Source: Streptomyces sp. NBC_01262
GTDB taxonomy: Bacteria > Actinomycetota > Actinomycetes > Streptomycetales > Streptomycetaceae
Direction: 5' to 3'
DNA length: 64,000 bases
NCBI RefSeq assembly: GCF_036226365.1
Contig: NZ_CP108462.1
Coordinates: 4,772,501-4,836,500, forward strand
Part shown: one piece after another, positions 16,974 to 25,864 of the stretch
How positions within the stretch are numbered: the first letter of the stretch is position 1
Layout: each line of letters begins with the position of its first letter
Translations under genes and position numbers: made by a program
Notes under the pieces: generated by a model
Seen by the model: only the letters and a program-made list of their open reading frames with translations
What the model was told of the DNA's origin: nothing
Databases searched by the model: none

Positions 16974-17846
16974 TCAGGCCAGGACGGGGTCGTGGTGGCG
17001 GCTGATGTTGCGCTCCAGCAGTTCGGTGGAGGCCTGTACGCCGACGGGCGCCTCGGGGAGGCGCCCGTCGGCGCGTTTGAGGTCGGTCAGCGCGGTGTCG
17101 ATGGCGGTGTGGGCGGCGAAGAGGCACGGGGTGCTGTAGATCGCCACATCGACGCCGAGGTCGGTGAGTTCGGGGAGGGACAGGCGCGGGGACTTGCCGC
17201 CGCCGATCTGGTTGAAGAGCAGCGGCTTGTCGCCGGTGACCTCGCGGATGCGGTGGATCCAGTCGACGCTGCGTACGCCGTCGACGAGGACCACGTCGGC
17301 GTCGGTGGCGGCCAGTGCGGCGGCGCGGCGCAGGATGTCGGCCTCTTCGGTGGCGTCGGTGCGGGCGACGACGAGGAGGTCGTCGCGGGTGCGCAGGACG
17401 AGCTCCAGTTTGTCCAGGTAGTCCTGGAGGGGGAGCACCTGCTTGCCGTCGGCGTGGCCGCAGCGGCGGGGGCGCTTCTGGTCCTCCAGGATCACGCCGG
17501 AGACGCCGGCGCGCTCCAGGCGGCGTACGACGTGGCAGGCGACCTCGGGGTCGACGTAGCCGTCGTCGATGTCGACGAGGAGGTGGTGGGTGGGGAAGGC
17601 CAGGCGCAGGCGCTCGGCGAAGGCCACCATGTCGGGCCAGGCGATGAAGCCGATGTCGGGGAGGCCGTAGTAGGAGGCGGCGAAGCCGAACCCGGAGACG
17701 AAGAAGCCGTTGTAGTGCTGGGCGGCGATCGACGCCGAGTACATGTCGTAGATGCCGATCAGTGGGGTCGTGCCGGGGGCAGAGACCTCTTCGCGGAGCA
17801 GCTGTCCGTAGCGCAAGTGTTCATCCCTTTCGTCGGGCACCGACAT
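16974..17846 (-). CDS. Isocitrate lyase/PEP mutase superfamily enzyme
   Basis: 290 aa TIM-barrel enzyme. Family marks are GIYDMYSASIAA, VSGFGFAASYYGLPD, the metal-binding LVDIDDGYVDPE, and ILEDQKRPRRCGHADGK, which holds the mobile active-site loop with its Cys-Gly-His. VVARTDA is a further family segment. This group cleaves or rearranges C–C or C–P bonds in 2-oxo or 2-hydroxy acids (phosphonopyruvate hydrolase, oxaloacetate hydrolase, methylisocitrate lyase). The exact reaction cannot be read. No phosphonate genes are adjacent. ATG 17846 has GAGG six bases upstream. A CTACA-N3-TGTAG dyad lies immediately upstream. Confidence 0.87.
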   Translation of the reverse strand: MSVPDERDEHLRYGQLLREEVSAPGTTPLIGIYDMYSASIAAQHYNGFFVSGFGFAASYYGLPDIGFIAWPDMVAFAERLRLAFPTHHLLVDIDDGYVDPEVACHVVRRLERAGVSGVILEDQKRPRRCGHADGKQVLPLQDYLDKLELVLRTRDDLLVVARTDATEEADILRRAAALAATDADVVLVDGVRSVDWIHRIREVTGDKPLLFNQIGGGKSPRLSLPELTDLGVDVAIYSTPCLFAAHTAIDTALTDLKRADGRLPEAPVGVQASTELLERNISRHHDPVLA

Positions 17847-17860
17847 GAATGCCTCAATCT

Positions 17861-17873
17861 CTACATGTTGTAG
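17861..17873. promoter_or_regulatory. CTACA-N3-TGTAG dyad upstream of the PEP-mutase-family gene
   Basis: The sequence CTACATGTTGTAG has perfect 5-bp arms and lies 15 bases upstream of the start codon, just before the ribosome-binding site. It has the same arms and spacer length as the dyad next to the BlaI gene at 62.6 kb, and resembles TACA/TGTA operators of the MecI/BlaI family. Assignment to BlaI is inference. Confidence 0.6.
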
Positions 17874-17935
17874 TAGACGGCCGCAAAGGGTGATTCGTCC
17901 GAATGGGCGCACGGGCCGGCGACGGAGCGATCAAA

Positions 17936-18005
17936 ACGCTGTCGTTTCGATCCGCTTGCGTTTCGATGTTCTCCTGACCTAGCCTGAGAACTGTACGAGA
18001 CAGTT
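17936..18005 (+). promoter_or_regulatory. Promoter/operator region of the MMPL gene
   Basis: Two dyads are visible: AAACG-CTGT-CGTTT at 17936–17949 and AACTGT-ACGAG-ACAGTT at 17989–18005. CGTTTCGAT is directly repeated at 17943 and 17959, one and a half turns apart. MMPL exporters are commonly repressed by TetR proteins acting at such dyads, but no tetR gene is adjacent, so the regulator must be elsewhere. This region is shared with the leftward PEP-mutase-family promoter. Confidence 0.5.
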
Positions 18006-18044
18006 TCGTTCCCTTTCGCCTGACTCGACGGGATGACCCTGCCC

Positions 18045-20267
18045 ATGGCCACTTTTCTCTACAAGATGGGCCGGTCCGCCTTCCGCCGGCGCTGGCTCGT
18101 CACCTTCCTGTGGATCACGATCCTGACCCTCGCCGGAGTCGGCGCCGCCGCCGGTTCCTCGTCCTCCTCAGGCTCCGTCTCCATCCCCGGTACGGAGGCG
18201 CAGAAGGCCTTCGACCTGCTCAAGGAGCGCTTCCCGGGCACGGGCGCCGACGGGGCCACCGCCCGGGTGGTGTTCAAGGCGCCCGGCGGCGAGAAGATCA
18301 CCGCCACGGACAACAAGGCGGCCGTCGAGAAGGCCGTCGGCGAGCTGGGCTCCGGATCGAAGCTGGTCGCGTCGGTCACCGACCCCTATGTGACCAGGTC
18401 CGTCAGCCAGGACGGCACGACGGCGTACGCCCAGGTCACGTACAAGGTCAAGTCCAACGAGATGACCGACGCCGCCCGGGACGCGCTCGACGGGGCCGCC
18501 CAGACCGGCCGGGACGCCGGGCTCACCGTCGAGACCGGCGGCGACGCGCTGGAGGCGCAGCCGGAGAACGGCGTCGGCGAGATCCTCGGCATCGCCGTCG
18601 CCGCATTGGTGCTGGTCATCACCTTCGGGTCGATGGTCGCCGCCGGGCTGCCACTGCTGATCGCGATCATCGGCGTCGGCATCAGCGTCGCCGGGATCAC
18701 CGCGCTCAGCGGCACCCTCAACCTCGACAGCTCCACCCCGACGCTCGCCATGATGATCGGCCTCGCCGTCGGCATCGACTACGCGCTCTTCATCGTCTCC
18801 CGCTACCGCACCGAACGCGCCGAGGGCCGCACCCCCGAGGAGGCCGTCGGCCGGGCCACCGGCACCGCGGGCTCGGCGGTGGTCTTCGCCGGGCTCACCG
18901 TCGTCATCGCCCTGGCGGGGCTGCTCGTGGTCAACATCCCCGTCCTGACCAAGATGGGGCTGGCCGCCGCGGCAGCCGTGGTCGTCGCCGTGCTCGTCGC
19001 GCTCACCTTCATCCCGGCGCTGCTGGGCTTCGCCGGGGACCGGGTGCTCAGCCGTAAAACCCGCAAAGAATCCGTACGGACGACGGCCGACGCCAAGCCC
19101 AACATGGGCACGCGGTGGGCCTCCTTCGTGCTGCGCCGCCCGGTCGCGGTGCTGGTCACCGCCATCGTCGGCCTCGGCGTGATCGCGGTGCCCGCCACCG
19201 GACTGACGCTCGGCATGCCGGACGACGGCTCGCAGCCGACGTCCACCACGCAGCGCAAGGCCTACGACATGCTGGCCGACTCCTTCGGCCCTGGCTTCAA
19301 CGGTCCGCTGACGGTCGTCGTGGACGCGGCCTCCGCCGACGACCCGCAGGCCGCCGCCGCGAAGGTCTCCCGGGCCGTCTCCGGTCTGAAGGACGTCACC
19401 ACCGTCACCCCGGCCACCTTCAGCAAGGCCGGCGACACCGCGATCATCACCGTCATCCCCGGCTCCAGCCCCACCAGCACCGCGACCGAGGACCTGGTCA
19501 AGGCCATCCGCGACAAGGGCGCCGCGGCCGGGTCCGCCGCCGGTGCCACGGTGCTGGTCACCGGCCAGACCGCCATGAACATCGACGTCTCCCAGAAGCT
19601 CAGCGACGCCCTCATCCCCTACCTCGCGCTGGTCGTCGGCCTCGCGTTCCTCCTGCTGATCCTGGTCTTCCGCTCGATCCTGGTCCCGCTCAAGGCCGCG
19701 CTCGGCTTTCTGCTGTCCGTCTTCGCCTCGCTCGGCGCGGTCGTCGCGGTCTTCCAGTGGGGCTGGCTCGCCAACCTGTTCGGCGTCCAGGAGACCGGCC
19801 CGATCATGAGCATGATGCCGATCTTCCTGGTCGGCGTCGTCTTCGGCCTCGCCATGGACTACGAGGTCTTCCTCGTCACCCGCATGCGGGAGGCGTACGT
19901 ACACGGCGAGCGGCCCGCCCAGGCGATCGTCACCGGCTTCAACCACGGGGCCAGGGTGGTCACCGCAGCCGCCATCATCATGATCTCCGTCTTCGCGGGC
20001 TTCATCACCGCCCACGAGGCCATGGTCAAGATGATCGGCTTCGGCCTCGCAATCGCCGTCCTCCTCGACGCCTTCGTCGTCCGCATGGCCATCGTCCCGG
20101 CGGTCATGGCCCTGCTCGGCAAGTCGGCCTGGTGGCTGCCGCGCTGGCTCGACAGGGCCCTGCCCGACGTGGACATCGAGGGCGAGCAGCTGCGCAAGCA
20201 CCTCGACGCGACGGACGCCGAAGCGGTGCCGTCGAGCGGGCGCGAACTGCAGGACAGCCGCGTGTGA
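18045..20267 (+). CDS. MMPL family transporter (RND-type lipid/drug exporter)
   Basis: 740 aa from ATG 18045 (MATFLYKMGRSAFRRRW); an in-frame ATG at 18033 is possible. The layout is one N-terminal membrane helix, an extracytoplasmic domain (about 40–185), five or six helices, a second helix near 365, a second external domain, then another helix bundle. The MMPL proton-relay segments are present twice: GLAVGIDYALFIVSRYRTERAEG in two parts, and GLAMDYEVFLVTRMREAY. Such proteins export lipids, siderophores or secondary metabolites by proton motive force. The substrate is not predictable. The C-terminal tail is charged and cytoplasmic. It is convergent with the TIGR03943 gene. Confidence 0.93.
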   Translation: MATFLYKMGRSAFRRRWLVTFLWITILTLAGVGAAAGSSSSSGSVSIPGTEAQKAFDLLKERFPGTGADGATARVVFKAPGGEKITATDNKAAVEKAVGELGSGSKLVASVTDPYVTRSVSQDGTTAYAQVTYKVKSNEMTDAARDALDGAAQTGRDAGLTVETGGDALEAQPENGVGEILGIAVAALVLVITFGSMVAAGLPLLIAIIGVGISVAGITALSGTLNLDSSTPTLAMMIGLAVGIDYALFIVSRYRTERAEGRTPEEAVGRATGTAGSAVVFAGLTVVIALAGLLVVNIPVLTKMGLAAAAAVVVAVLVALTFIPALLGFAGDRVLSRKTRKESVRTTADAKPNMGTRWASFVLRRPVAVLVTAIVGLGVIAVPATGLTLGMPDDGSQPTSTTQRKAYDMLADSFGPGFNGPLTVVVDAASADDPQAAAAKVSRAVSGLKDVTTVTPATFSKAGDTAIITVIPGSSPTSTATEDLVKAIRDKGAAAGSAAGATVLVTGQTAMNIDVSQKLSDALIPYLALVVGLAFLLLILVFRSILVPLKAALGFLLSVFASLGAVVAVFQWGWLANLFGVQETGPIMSMMPIFLVGVVFGLAMDYEVFLVTRMREAYVHGERPAQAIVTGFNHGARVVTAAAIIMISVFAGFITAHEAMVKMIGFGLAIAVLLDAFVVRMAIVPAVMALLGKSAWWLPRWLDRALPDVDIEGEQLRKHLDATDAEAVPSSGRELQDSRV

Positions 20268-20286
20268 CGGTTTCCTGCTCCGGGCC

Positions 20287-21003
20287 CTACTCCGGGCTCT
20301 CGTACGGGTCGGCCGGGGCCTTCACCACCCGGGCCCGGCTGACCACGACGAACGGGATGACGCTGCCGTTGACGGGGTCCTTGACCCGCTTGCCGGTGTA
20401 CGTGCCGACGACGTCCAGCCAGGTGTCGGGTTCCAGGATCGGCGGAATCCGGCCGGTCAGGCCGACCTTGACCGGCTGGGCGTCGGCGGCGCAGCAGTTG
20501 AGGACCATACGGGTCAGGTAGGGCTCGCCGTTGCCGTCGAGGGCGACGAAGCCGGTCAGCTCGAACCGCCGGCCGCCGAGGGAGTGGCCGTGGTCGTAGA
20601 CCGCGCGGCCTGCGTAGTCGACGACGCTGAGCGGGAGCGGATTCCCGGCGGGGAGGGCGGGGAAGCCGAAGGGCTTCTGCAGGGCCATGCCGGTGCGCAT
20701 GGCGCTGTAGGAGCCCAGCGCGGGCGGGGCGACCAGGACGAGAGCGAACAGCGGCAGCACCAGGAGCCAGGAGACCCGCGGCTCGCGGTGGACGTGGCCG
20801 TGGCCGTGCTCCTCGTGCGGCTCGCCTCCTCGCCGTTCGTACCAGACGGTGGCGACGGCGGCGGCGATCAGCACGAAGCCCGCCGCGAGCAGCAACGGGC
20901 GCAACCCGGCCTTGACGTACCGCAGATACAGGTCGGTGAAGCCGGCGTGCAGCATCGCCCCGCCGACGAGGAACAGCACGACCGCCTGCGCCTGCCGGTT
21001 CAC
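20287..21003 (-). CDS. TIGR03943/YcgQ-like membrane protein, partner of the UPF0718 permease
   Basis: 238 aa with two N-terminal helices, a His-rich loop (PHEEHGHGHVHREPR), a third helix, then a soluble C-terminal domain with LNCCAADAQPV and a CCAAD cysteine pair. The GTG start overlaps the permease stop by four bases (GTGA), so translation is coupled. YcgQ/YcgR pairs in Bacillus belong to the zinc (Zur) regulon. The His-rich loop here fits metal binding, but I see no Zur box, and the role in metal handling is inference. Confidence 0.85.
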   Translation of the reverse strand: MNRQAQAVVLFLVGGAMLHAGFTDLYLRYVKAGLRPLLLAAGFVLIAAAVATVWYERRGGEPHEEHGHGHVHREPRVSWLLVLPLFALVLVAPPALGSYSAMRTGMALQKPFGFPALPAGNPLPLSVVDYAGRAVYDHGHSLGGRRFELTGFVALDGNGEPYLTRMVLNCCAADAQPVKVGLTGRIPPILEPDTWLDVVGTYTGKRVKDPVNGSVIPFVVVSRARVVKAPADPYESPE

Positions 21004-22022
21004 AGCAGCACCGCCCCGACCAGGACCGAGGTCAGGACGGCCACGGCGAAGGTGACCGGCGCGAACCGCAGCGCGAAGGCGCGGCCGAAGGTGCCGGCCT
21101 GCATGGCGAACAGCTTCAGGTCGATCATCGGTCCCACGACGAGGAACGCCAGCCGGGCGGTGAGCGAGAACTGCGTCAGGGACGAGGCCACGAACGCGTC
21201 GGCCTCGGAGCAGATCGACAACAGCACCGCCAGAACCGCCAGGGCCAGCACCGACACCACCGGATTGACGGACGCCGCGTGCAGCCAGCTCGCCGGCACC
21301 ACCGCCTTCAGGGTGGCCGCGGCCATCGCCCCGACGACCAGGAAGCCGCCGGCGTGCATCACGTCATGCCGTACGGATCCCCAGAACGCCGCCCCCTTGC
21401 CCAGGCCCTCGGAGGACGGCCGGGCCGGCGGCCGCAGCCAGTCGGCGCGGCCGAGGCGCTGCCACAGCCAGCCCATCGCACACGCCACGAGCAGACTCGC
21501 CCCGAACCGGGCGAGGACCATCCGCGGGTCGTTGGGAAACGCGACGGCGGTCGCGGTCAGCACGATCGGGTTGATCGCCGGCGCCGACAGCAGAAACGCC
21601 AGCGCCGCCGCCGGCGCCACCCCCCGCCGCACCAGCGCCCCCGCCACCGGTACCGACGCGCACTCGCAGCCCGGCAGCACCACCCCCGCCATCGCCGCCG
21701 CCGGCACCGCCAGCGCGGGCCGGTCCGGCAGCGCGCGGGCGAAGAACGCCGGCGGCACGAACACCGCGATCGCCGCCGACAGCAACACCCCCAGGACGAG
21801 GAACGGCAGCGCCTGCACCACCACCGCCACGAACACCGTCATCCAGCTCTGCATCACCGGCGCCGACAACGCCCGGCGCACCGGCCCCTGCAGCCCGATC
21901 GCCACGATCAGCAGCACGGTCACGACGAGCGGCGAGCTGAACTGCCCGCCCTGGCCCTGCGAAGGCGGTTCTTCCGCAGGGCGGTCCTCGGTCCTGGTCG
22001 GGGCTGCTTCAGTGGCGGTCAC
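21000..22022 (-). CDS. UPF0718/YcgR-type permease
   Basis: 340 aa polytopic membrane protein from GTG 22022, with GGAGG ten bases upstream. Family hallmarks are VVLPGCECASVPVAGALVRRG, where the CEC lies in a membrane loop, then LLSAPAINPIVLTATAVAF, a second half with the mirrored SICSEADAFVASS segment, and VGPMIDLKLFAM. The paired Cys-bearing loops suggest soft-metal or thiol chemistry. Members are called predicted permeases, and in some bacteria they sit with arsenic or zinc genes. It is the first gene of a two-gene operon with the TIGR03943 protein. Confidence 0.87.
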   Translation of the reverse strand: MTATEAAPTRTEDRPAEEPPSQGQGGQFSSPLVVTVLLIVAIGLQGPVRRALSAPVMQSWMTVFVAVVVQALPFLVLGVLLSAAIAVFVPPAFFARALPDRPALAVPAAAMAGVVLPGCECASVPVAGALVRRGVAPAAALAFLLSAPAINPIVLTATAVAFPNDPRMVLARFGASLLVACAMGWLWQRLGRADWLRPPARPSSEGLGKGAAFWGSVRHDVMHAGGFLVVGAMAAATLKAVVPASWLHAASVNPVVSVLALAVLAVLLSICSEADAFVASSLTQFSLTARLAFLVVGPMIDLKLFAMQAGTFGRAFALRFAPVTFAVAVLTSVLVGAVLL

Positions 22023-22133
22023 AAGCGAGGTACCTCCGGTACGGCAACGGCAGGGCTTTGTGGGTCGGTTTCCCTCCACCACCAGTACGCCGGTTCGGGC
22101 ACAGCTTCTCATCCCGGACATCCCAAGACTTGT

Positions 22134-23348
22134 CTACGGCATGGCCAAGGCCTCCGTAGGCGAAAGCCGCGAGGCGCGGACGGCCGGGTAGAGGCCCGCT
22201 AGGCCGCCGATGGCGAGGGTGGCGGCGAGGCCGCCGAGGAGGGCCCAGAGGGGGACCACGGGGGGCCAGTCCTGGTAGACGGCGTAGGTGGAGGTGACGA
22301 CGGCGCCGAGGAGCGCGCCGCCCGCGCCGCCGAGGGCGGACAGGAGGAGGGACTCGGCGAGGAACTGGGTGCGGATCTGGCCCCGGGTGGCGCCGAGGGA
22401 GCGGCGCAGCCCGATCTCCGGGCGGCGTTCGAGGACTGAGATGACCATGGTGTTGGCGACGCCGACGCCGCCGACGAGCAGCGCGACCGCGCCGAGGCCG
22501 AGGAGGAGGCCGGTGAAGGCCTTGCCCGCGGCCTGCTGGGCGGCCAGGGCGTCCGAGGGGCGGGAGACCTGGACCTCGCTGGGCGCCTCGGGGTTGGCGG
22601 TGGCGGCCAGGACGGACTGCACGGCCTGGACGGCGGAGTCCTCCGAGCGCGTGTAGATGGTGGTGGGGTGGCCGTCGAAGCCCAGATAGGTCTCGGCGGC
22701 GGACCAGCCGACGAGGGCGGCCGAGTCCAGCTCGCGGGCGAGCGGCGCGGAGCGCAGGATGCCCACCACCGTGAACCAGCGCCCGCCGATGAGGACTTGG
22801 GTGTCCTGCCCGGCATGCCCGATGCCCAGCCGCTGCGCAGCGCTGGCGCCGAGCACGACCGCCGGGTAGCGGCTGGTGGCGGCGTTGAGCCAGGTGCCGC
22901 TGGCCAGCTTCGCGCCGGTGGTGGCGCGCAGCGTGGTGCGTACGGCGTAGGTGGCGAGGCCGTTGGTCTCGACGGCGGGGATCCGGTCCGTACGGTAGAC
23001 CTTCGCGCCGCTGACCTGGCCGGTCGCGGAGACCGACCGGACCGGGCCGATTCTGGCCACCATCTTCTCGGAGGTGAGCGGGAGTTGGGCGTTGCTGCCG
23101 CCCAGCGTCTGGCCGGGCGTGACGGTGAGCAGATTGGTGCCCAGCGCGGAGAGGGTGCGGTCGAGGTCGGCGCGCGAGGAGGACGAGATGCCGACGACCC
23201 CGACCATCGCCGCGATACCGATGGCGATGCCCAGCGCGGACAGGAAGGCGCGCAGCGGGCGGGTGCGCAGGCCGACCGCGCCGACCCGGAGCACGTCACG
23301 GGGACCGAGGCGTGCCGGGCGGAGGGCGTACGCGGCCGTGGCGGTCAT
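22134..23348 (-). CDS. ABC transporter permease (MacB/FtsX type)
   Basis: 404 aa. One N-terminal membrane helix (ALGIAIGIAAMVGVVGISSS) is followed by a large extracytoplasmic MacB-type domain (about 65–270), then three helices with the FtsX motif VGGVGVANTMVISVLERRPEIGLRRSLGATRGQI in two parts. This is the mechanotransmission type of exporter. It is the last gene of a four-gene leftward operon (lipoprotein, adaptor, ATPase, permease). Its ATG overlaps the ATPase stop by four bases. Confidence 0.95.
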   Translation of the reverse strand: MTATAAYALRPARLGPRDVLRVGAVGLRTRPLRAFLSALGIAIGIAAMVGVVGISSSSRADLDRTLSALGTNLLTVTPGQTLGGSNAQLPLTSEKMVARIGPVRSVSATGQVSGAKVYRTDRIPAVETNGLATYAVRTTLRATTGAKLASGTWLNAATSRYPAVVLGASAAQRLGIGHAGQDTQVLIGGRWFTVVGILRSAPLARELDSAALVGWSAAETYLGFDGHPTTIYTRSEDSAVQAVQSVLAATANPEAPSEVQVSRPSDALAAQQAAGKAFTGLLLGLGAVALLVGGVGVANTMVISVLERRPEIGLRRSLGATRGQIRTQFLAESLLLSALGGAGGALLGAVVTSTYAVYQDWPPVVPLWALLGGLAATLAIGGLAGLYPAVRASRLSPTEALAMP

Positions 23349-24010
23349 CGGGGGACCTCCTCATTTACGCGGCCGTCGCGCATCCGCACCTGTCGGGGCA
23401 GGCTGTCGGCGATCTCCCGCTCATGCGTGATGATCACGACGGTCGTGCCGGAGGCATGCAGCTCGCGCAGCAGCCGCATCACCCCGGCCCCGGCGGCGGA
23501 GTCCAGCGCCCCGGTCGGCTCGTCGGCCAGCAGCAGCGCGGGCTCGCCCGCCACCGCGCGGGCGATGGCGACGCGCTGGCGCTCGCCGCCGGACAGCTCC
23601 TGCGGCTCGTGGTCGAGGCGGTGGCCGAGGCCGACCCGTCGCAGGACGTCGGCCGCCCGGCGGCGGCGTTCGCGGGCCCGCAGGCCGGTGTAGAGGAGGC
23701 CGTCGGCGACGTTGTCGAGTGCCTGGGTGCCCGGGGCCAGGTGGAACTGCTGGAAGACGAAGCCGATGCGGGTCGCTCGCAGGGCGGAGAGCTTGGCGTC
23801 GGAGAGGGCGCCGATGTCGTGGCCGTCGATGTGGACACTCCCTGAGGTGGGCCGGTCGAGGGTGCCGAGAAGGTTGAGCATGGTGGACTTACCGGAGCCG
23901 GACGGGCCGGTGATGCCGAGCAGTTCGCCGCGCCCGATGGTCAGGCTGACGCCGTCCAGCGCGGTGACGCCGCCGGGGTAGGCCCTGGTCACGTCGGTCA
24001 GGGTGATCAC
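23345..24010 (-). CDS. ABC transporter ATP-binding protein (MacB/LolD type)
   Basis: 221 aa, a complete nucleotide-binding domain: Walker A GPSGSGKST, Q-loop FVFQQFHLAPG, signature LSGGERQRVAIARA, Walker B LLLADEPTGALD, and switch His in VIITHE. The length and the DEPTGALD form are typical of the LolD/MacB group. Both ends overlap neighbouring genes by four bases (ATGA), so the operon is tightly coupled. It powers the adjacent permease. Confidence 0.97.
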   Translation of the reverse strand: MITLTDVTRAYPGGVTALDGVSLTIGRGELLGITGPSGSGKSTMLNLLGTLDRPTSGSVHIDGHDIGALSDAKLSALRATRIGFVFQQFHLAPGTQALDNVADGLLYTGLRARERRRRAADVLRRVGLGHRLDHEPQELSGGERQRVAIARAVAGEPALLLADEPTGALDSAAGAGVMRLLRELHASGTTVVIITHEREIADSLPRQVRMRDGRVNEEVPR

Positions 24011-25164
24011 TTCGGGATCCCCACCTTGGTGCCCTCGGCGATGGCGGTGCCGCCACCGCTGATCTCGACCCGCCCGTCGGCGAACAGGCCGGTCGTGACG
24101 GGGACATAGGTGGAGGCCGACCCCTGTACGACCTCCACCCCGTACCCGCCCTCGGCCAGCGCGAGGAGCGCGGCGACGGGGACCGTAAGCACGTTCTCGC
24201 GGATGCCGGAGGTGAAGACGACGTGCACGGCGGCCTGGTCGTATGCGGTGGCCGCCTTGCGGGCCCGCTCGTCCTTGAGGGCGATGACGACCTCGACCTC
24301 GGTCTGCGCGTCCTGGTCGCCGCTGGCCGGAACGATCACCGTGGACACCCCGGTGATGGTGCCCTTGACCGTGCTGCCGTCCGGCAGCTCGATGCCGACC
24401 TCCGCGCCTCTCTTCGCCAACTGCTGGTCGGCCGTGTCCAGTTCGGCCGTGACCGCCTTCGCGGTGCCGGTGTACTCCAGCACCTTGGCGCCCGGGGCGA
24501 GGGCGTCGCCCTTGGCGGCGTCCAGGCTGTCGACGCGGACCGCGCCCGGGGCGAAGACCACGCGACCCAGCTCCACGACCCCGGTCTCGTCCAGGCCCAG
24601 GTCCTCCTGCCAGTCCTTCACGGCGGAGGCGGTGGCGACGGTGTAGGTGTCGTCGGCGGTGAAGCCGGTGTAGCCCAGGGCGCGGAGGTTCCTCTCCAAC
24701 TGGCGTACGTCCTGGCCCTCGTCGCCGGTGGAGAGCGGACGGTACGCGGGCATGGAGCCGTACATCAGGGTCACCGGGCGGCCGTCCACGGCGTAGAGGG
24801 CCTTGCCCCGGGTGACGGTGTCGCCGGAGGCGGGTACGGCGGTGAGGGTGCCGGCCAGTCGGCAGGCGGCGCTGGTGGTGGTGCCGTAGCCGAGGTCGCC
24901 GTCCTCGCTCTGGGTGTCCTTGAGGGTCTGGCGGATCACCTTCGCGGTCGCGGGCGGCAGTTGGGACGCGGCGGCGGTGCCTCCGCCCCCGTCGGTGCGC
25001 AGGCCGTACCAGTCCACGGCGGCGAGGGTGCCGGCGGCCAGCACGGCCATGGCGACGGCGATCCGCAGGCCACGGCGACGACGGCGACGACGGGGCGGGC
25101 GCGATACGGGCCCGGCGGCGACCGGGGACTCCGTCAGCTCCTCGACGGCCGGCTGCACGCCCAT
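24007..25164 (-). CDS. Periplasmic-adaptor-like (HlyD/MacA) protein with peptidoglycan-binding domain
   Basis: 385 aa. A cytoplasmic Pro/Arg-rich tail (RPPRRRRRRRG) precedes one membrane anchor (about residues 33–50). Outside the membrane, residues about 130–190 match a PG_binding_1 domain (STGDEGQDVRQLERNLRALGY, then ATASAVKDWQEDLGL). A barrel and beta-roll region follows as in MacA/HlyD adaptors (VFAPGAVRVDSL, NVLTVPVAALLAL). Gram-positive exporters of this kind tie the permease to the wall. Its ATG overlaps the lipoprotein stop by one base (TGATG). An upstream in-frame start would add 19 residues and is not needed. Confidence 0.9.
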   Translation of the reverse strand: MGVQPAVEELTESPVAAGPVSRPPRRRRRRRGLRIAVAMAVLAAGTLAAVDWYGLRTDGGGGTAAASQLPPATAKVIRQTLKDTQSEDGDLGYGTTTSAACRLAGTLTAVPASGDTVTRGKALYAVDGRPVTLMYGSMPAYRPLSTGDEGQDVRQLERNLRALGYTGFTADDTYTVATASAVKDWQEDLGLDETGVVELGRVVFAPGAVRVDSLDAAKGDALAPGAKVLEYTGTAKAVTAELDTADQQLAKRGAEVGIELPDGSTVKGTITGVSTVIVPASGDQDAQTEVEVVIALKDERARKAATAYDQAAVHVVFTSGIRENVLTVPVAALLALAEGGYGVEVVQGSASTYVPVTTGLFADGRVEISGGGTAIAEGTKVGIPK

Positions 25165-25724
25165 CAGCTGCTCGCCGTCGTGCTCTTGAGGCCCTTGGGA
25201 CCGGTCATCAGCTTCTGGCACTTCGCCTCGGCCGCCTTGAAGTCCGGGTCGTCACCGATGTCCTTGGTGATCATGATCCCGCCGTTCGCCGTCGGGTCGG
25301 GGAACTTCTCCACCCCGTTCTCCCGCATGCACCTGGACATCTTCCGCGCGGCCTCCAGCGCCTCCGGGTCCGCCTTCGCGCCGGCGTCCGCCTCCGGCGA
25401 GTACTTGCGGCACGCCTGCTGGGCCTTCTTCATCGTCGCCTCGTCCACGCCGTCGCCGGGGGTCACCCTGGTGGTGCTCGCGCCGTCATCGGTCGTGCCC
25501 TGCTGCACCTCGATGCCGTACTCGCGCATGCACGAGGTGAACTTCGCCGCCTTCTGCTCCGGGCTCAGGCTCGCGGTGGCACTGGCACTGCTCTTCCCAC
25601 CGTTCGCCGAGGCCACCTTGCTGCCGCCGCTGTCGGAGCCGCACCCGGCCAGGGCCAAGGCCAACGTCAGTGCCAGCGCCGACACGGGAAGCGTGGCCAC
25701 AACCCCTGAGGTCCTCTTGCTCAT
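25164..25724 (-). CDS. Lipoprotein with two Cys-x(n)-Cys repeats, first gene of the exporter operon
   Basis: 186 aa. The lipobox LALAGC at the end of a hydrophobic segment marks a lipoprotein anchored outside the membrane, followed by a Gly/Ser linker. The mature part has two related modules, FTSCMREYGIEV…ACRKY and MSRCMRENGVEKFPDP…KCQKL, each with a cysteine pair that could form a disulfide. I do not know a function, but genes of this kind recur in front of MacAB-like exporters in Streptomyces. It may sense or bind the exported compound. It is divergent from the two-component genes. Confidence 0.88.
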   Translation of the reverse strand: MSKRTSGVVATLPVSALALTLALALAGCGSDSGGSKVASANGGKSSASATASLSPEQKAAKFTSCMREYGIEVQQGTTDDGASTTRVTPGDGVDEATMKKAQQACRKYSPEADAGAKADPEALEAARKMSRCMRENGVEKFPDPTANGGIMITKDIGDDPDFKAAEAKCQKLMTGPKGLKSTTASS

Positions 25725-25864
25725 CGCACTCTCTCCCTCGTTCAGGGCCTGGTTCAGGCCCGGTACGAGGGCGATGCAACGCGGCAGCGCGTTTCCCCGG
25801 CGTTTCCGTGTCCGCGCCGAGCGCGCTTACGGAAACGAAACAGCGCGGCCGTCACCCTGTCCCC

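Noticed and set aside
18168-20201. Long Asp/Gly/Arg-rich antisense frame opposite the MMPL gene
   Set aside because: No domain content, and the composition is typical of a shadow of a GC-rich gene.
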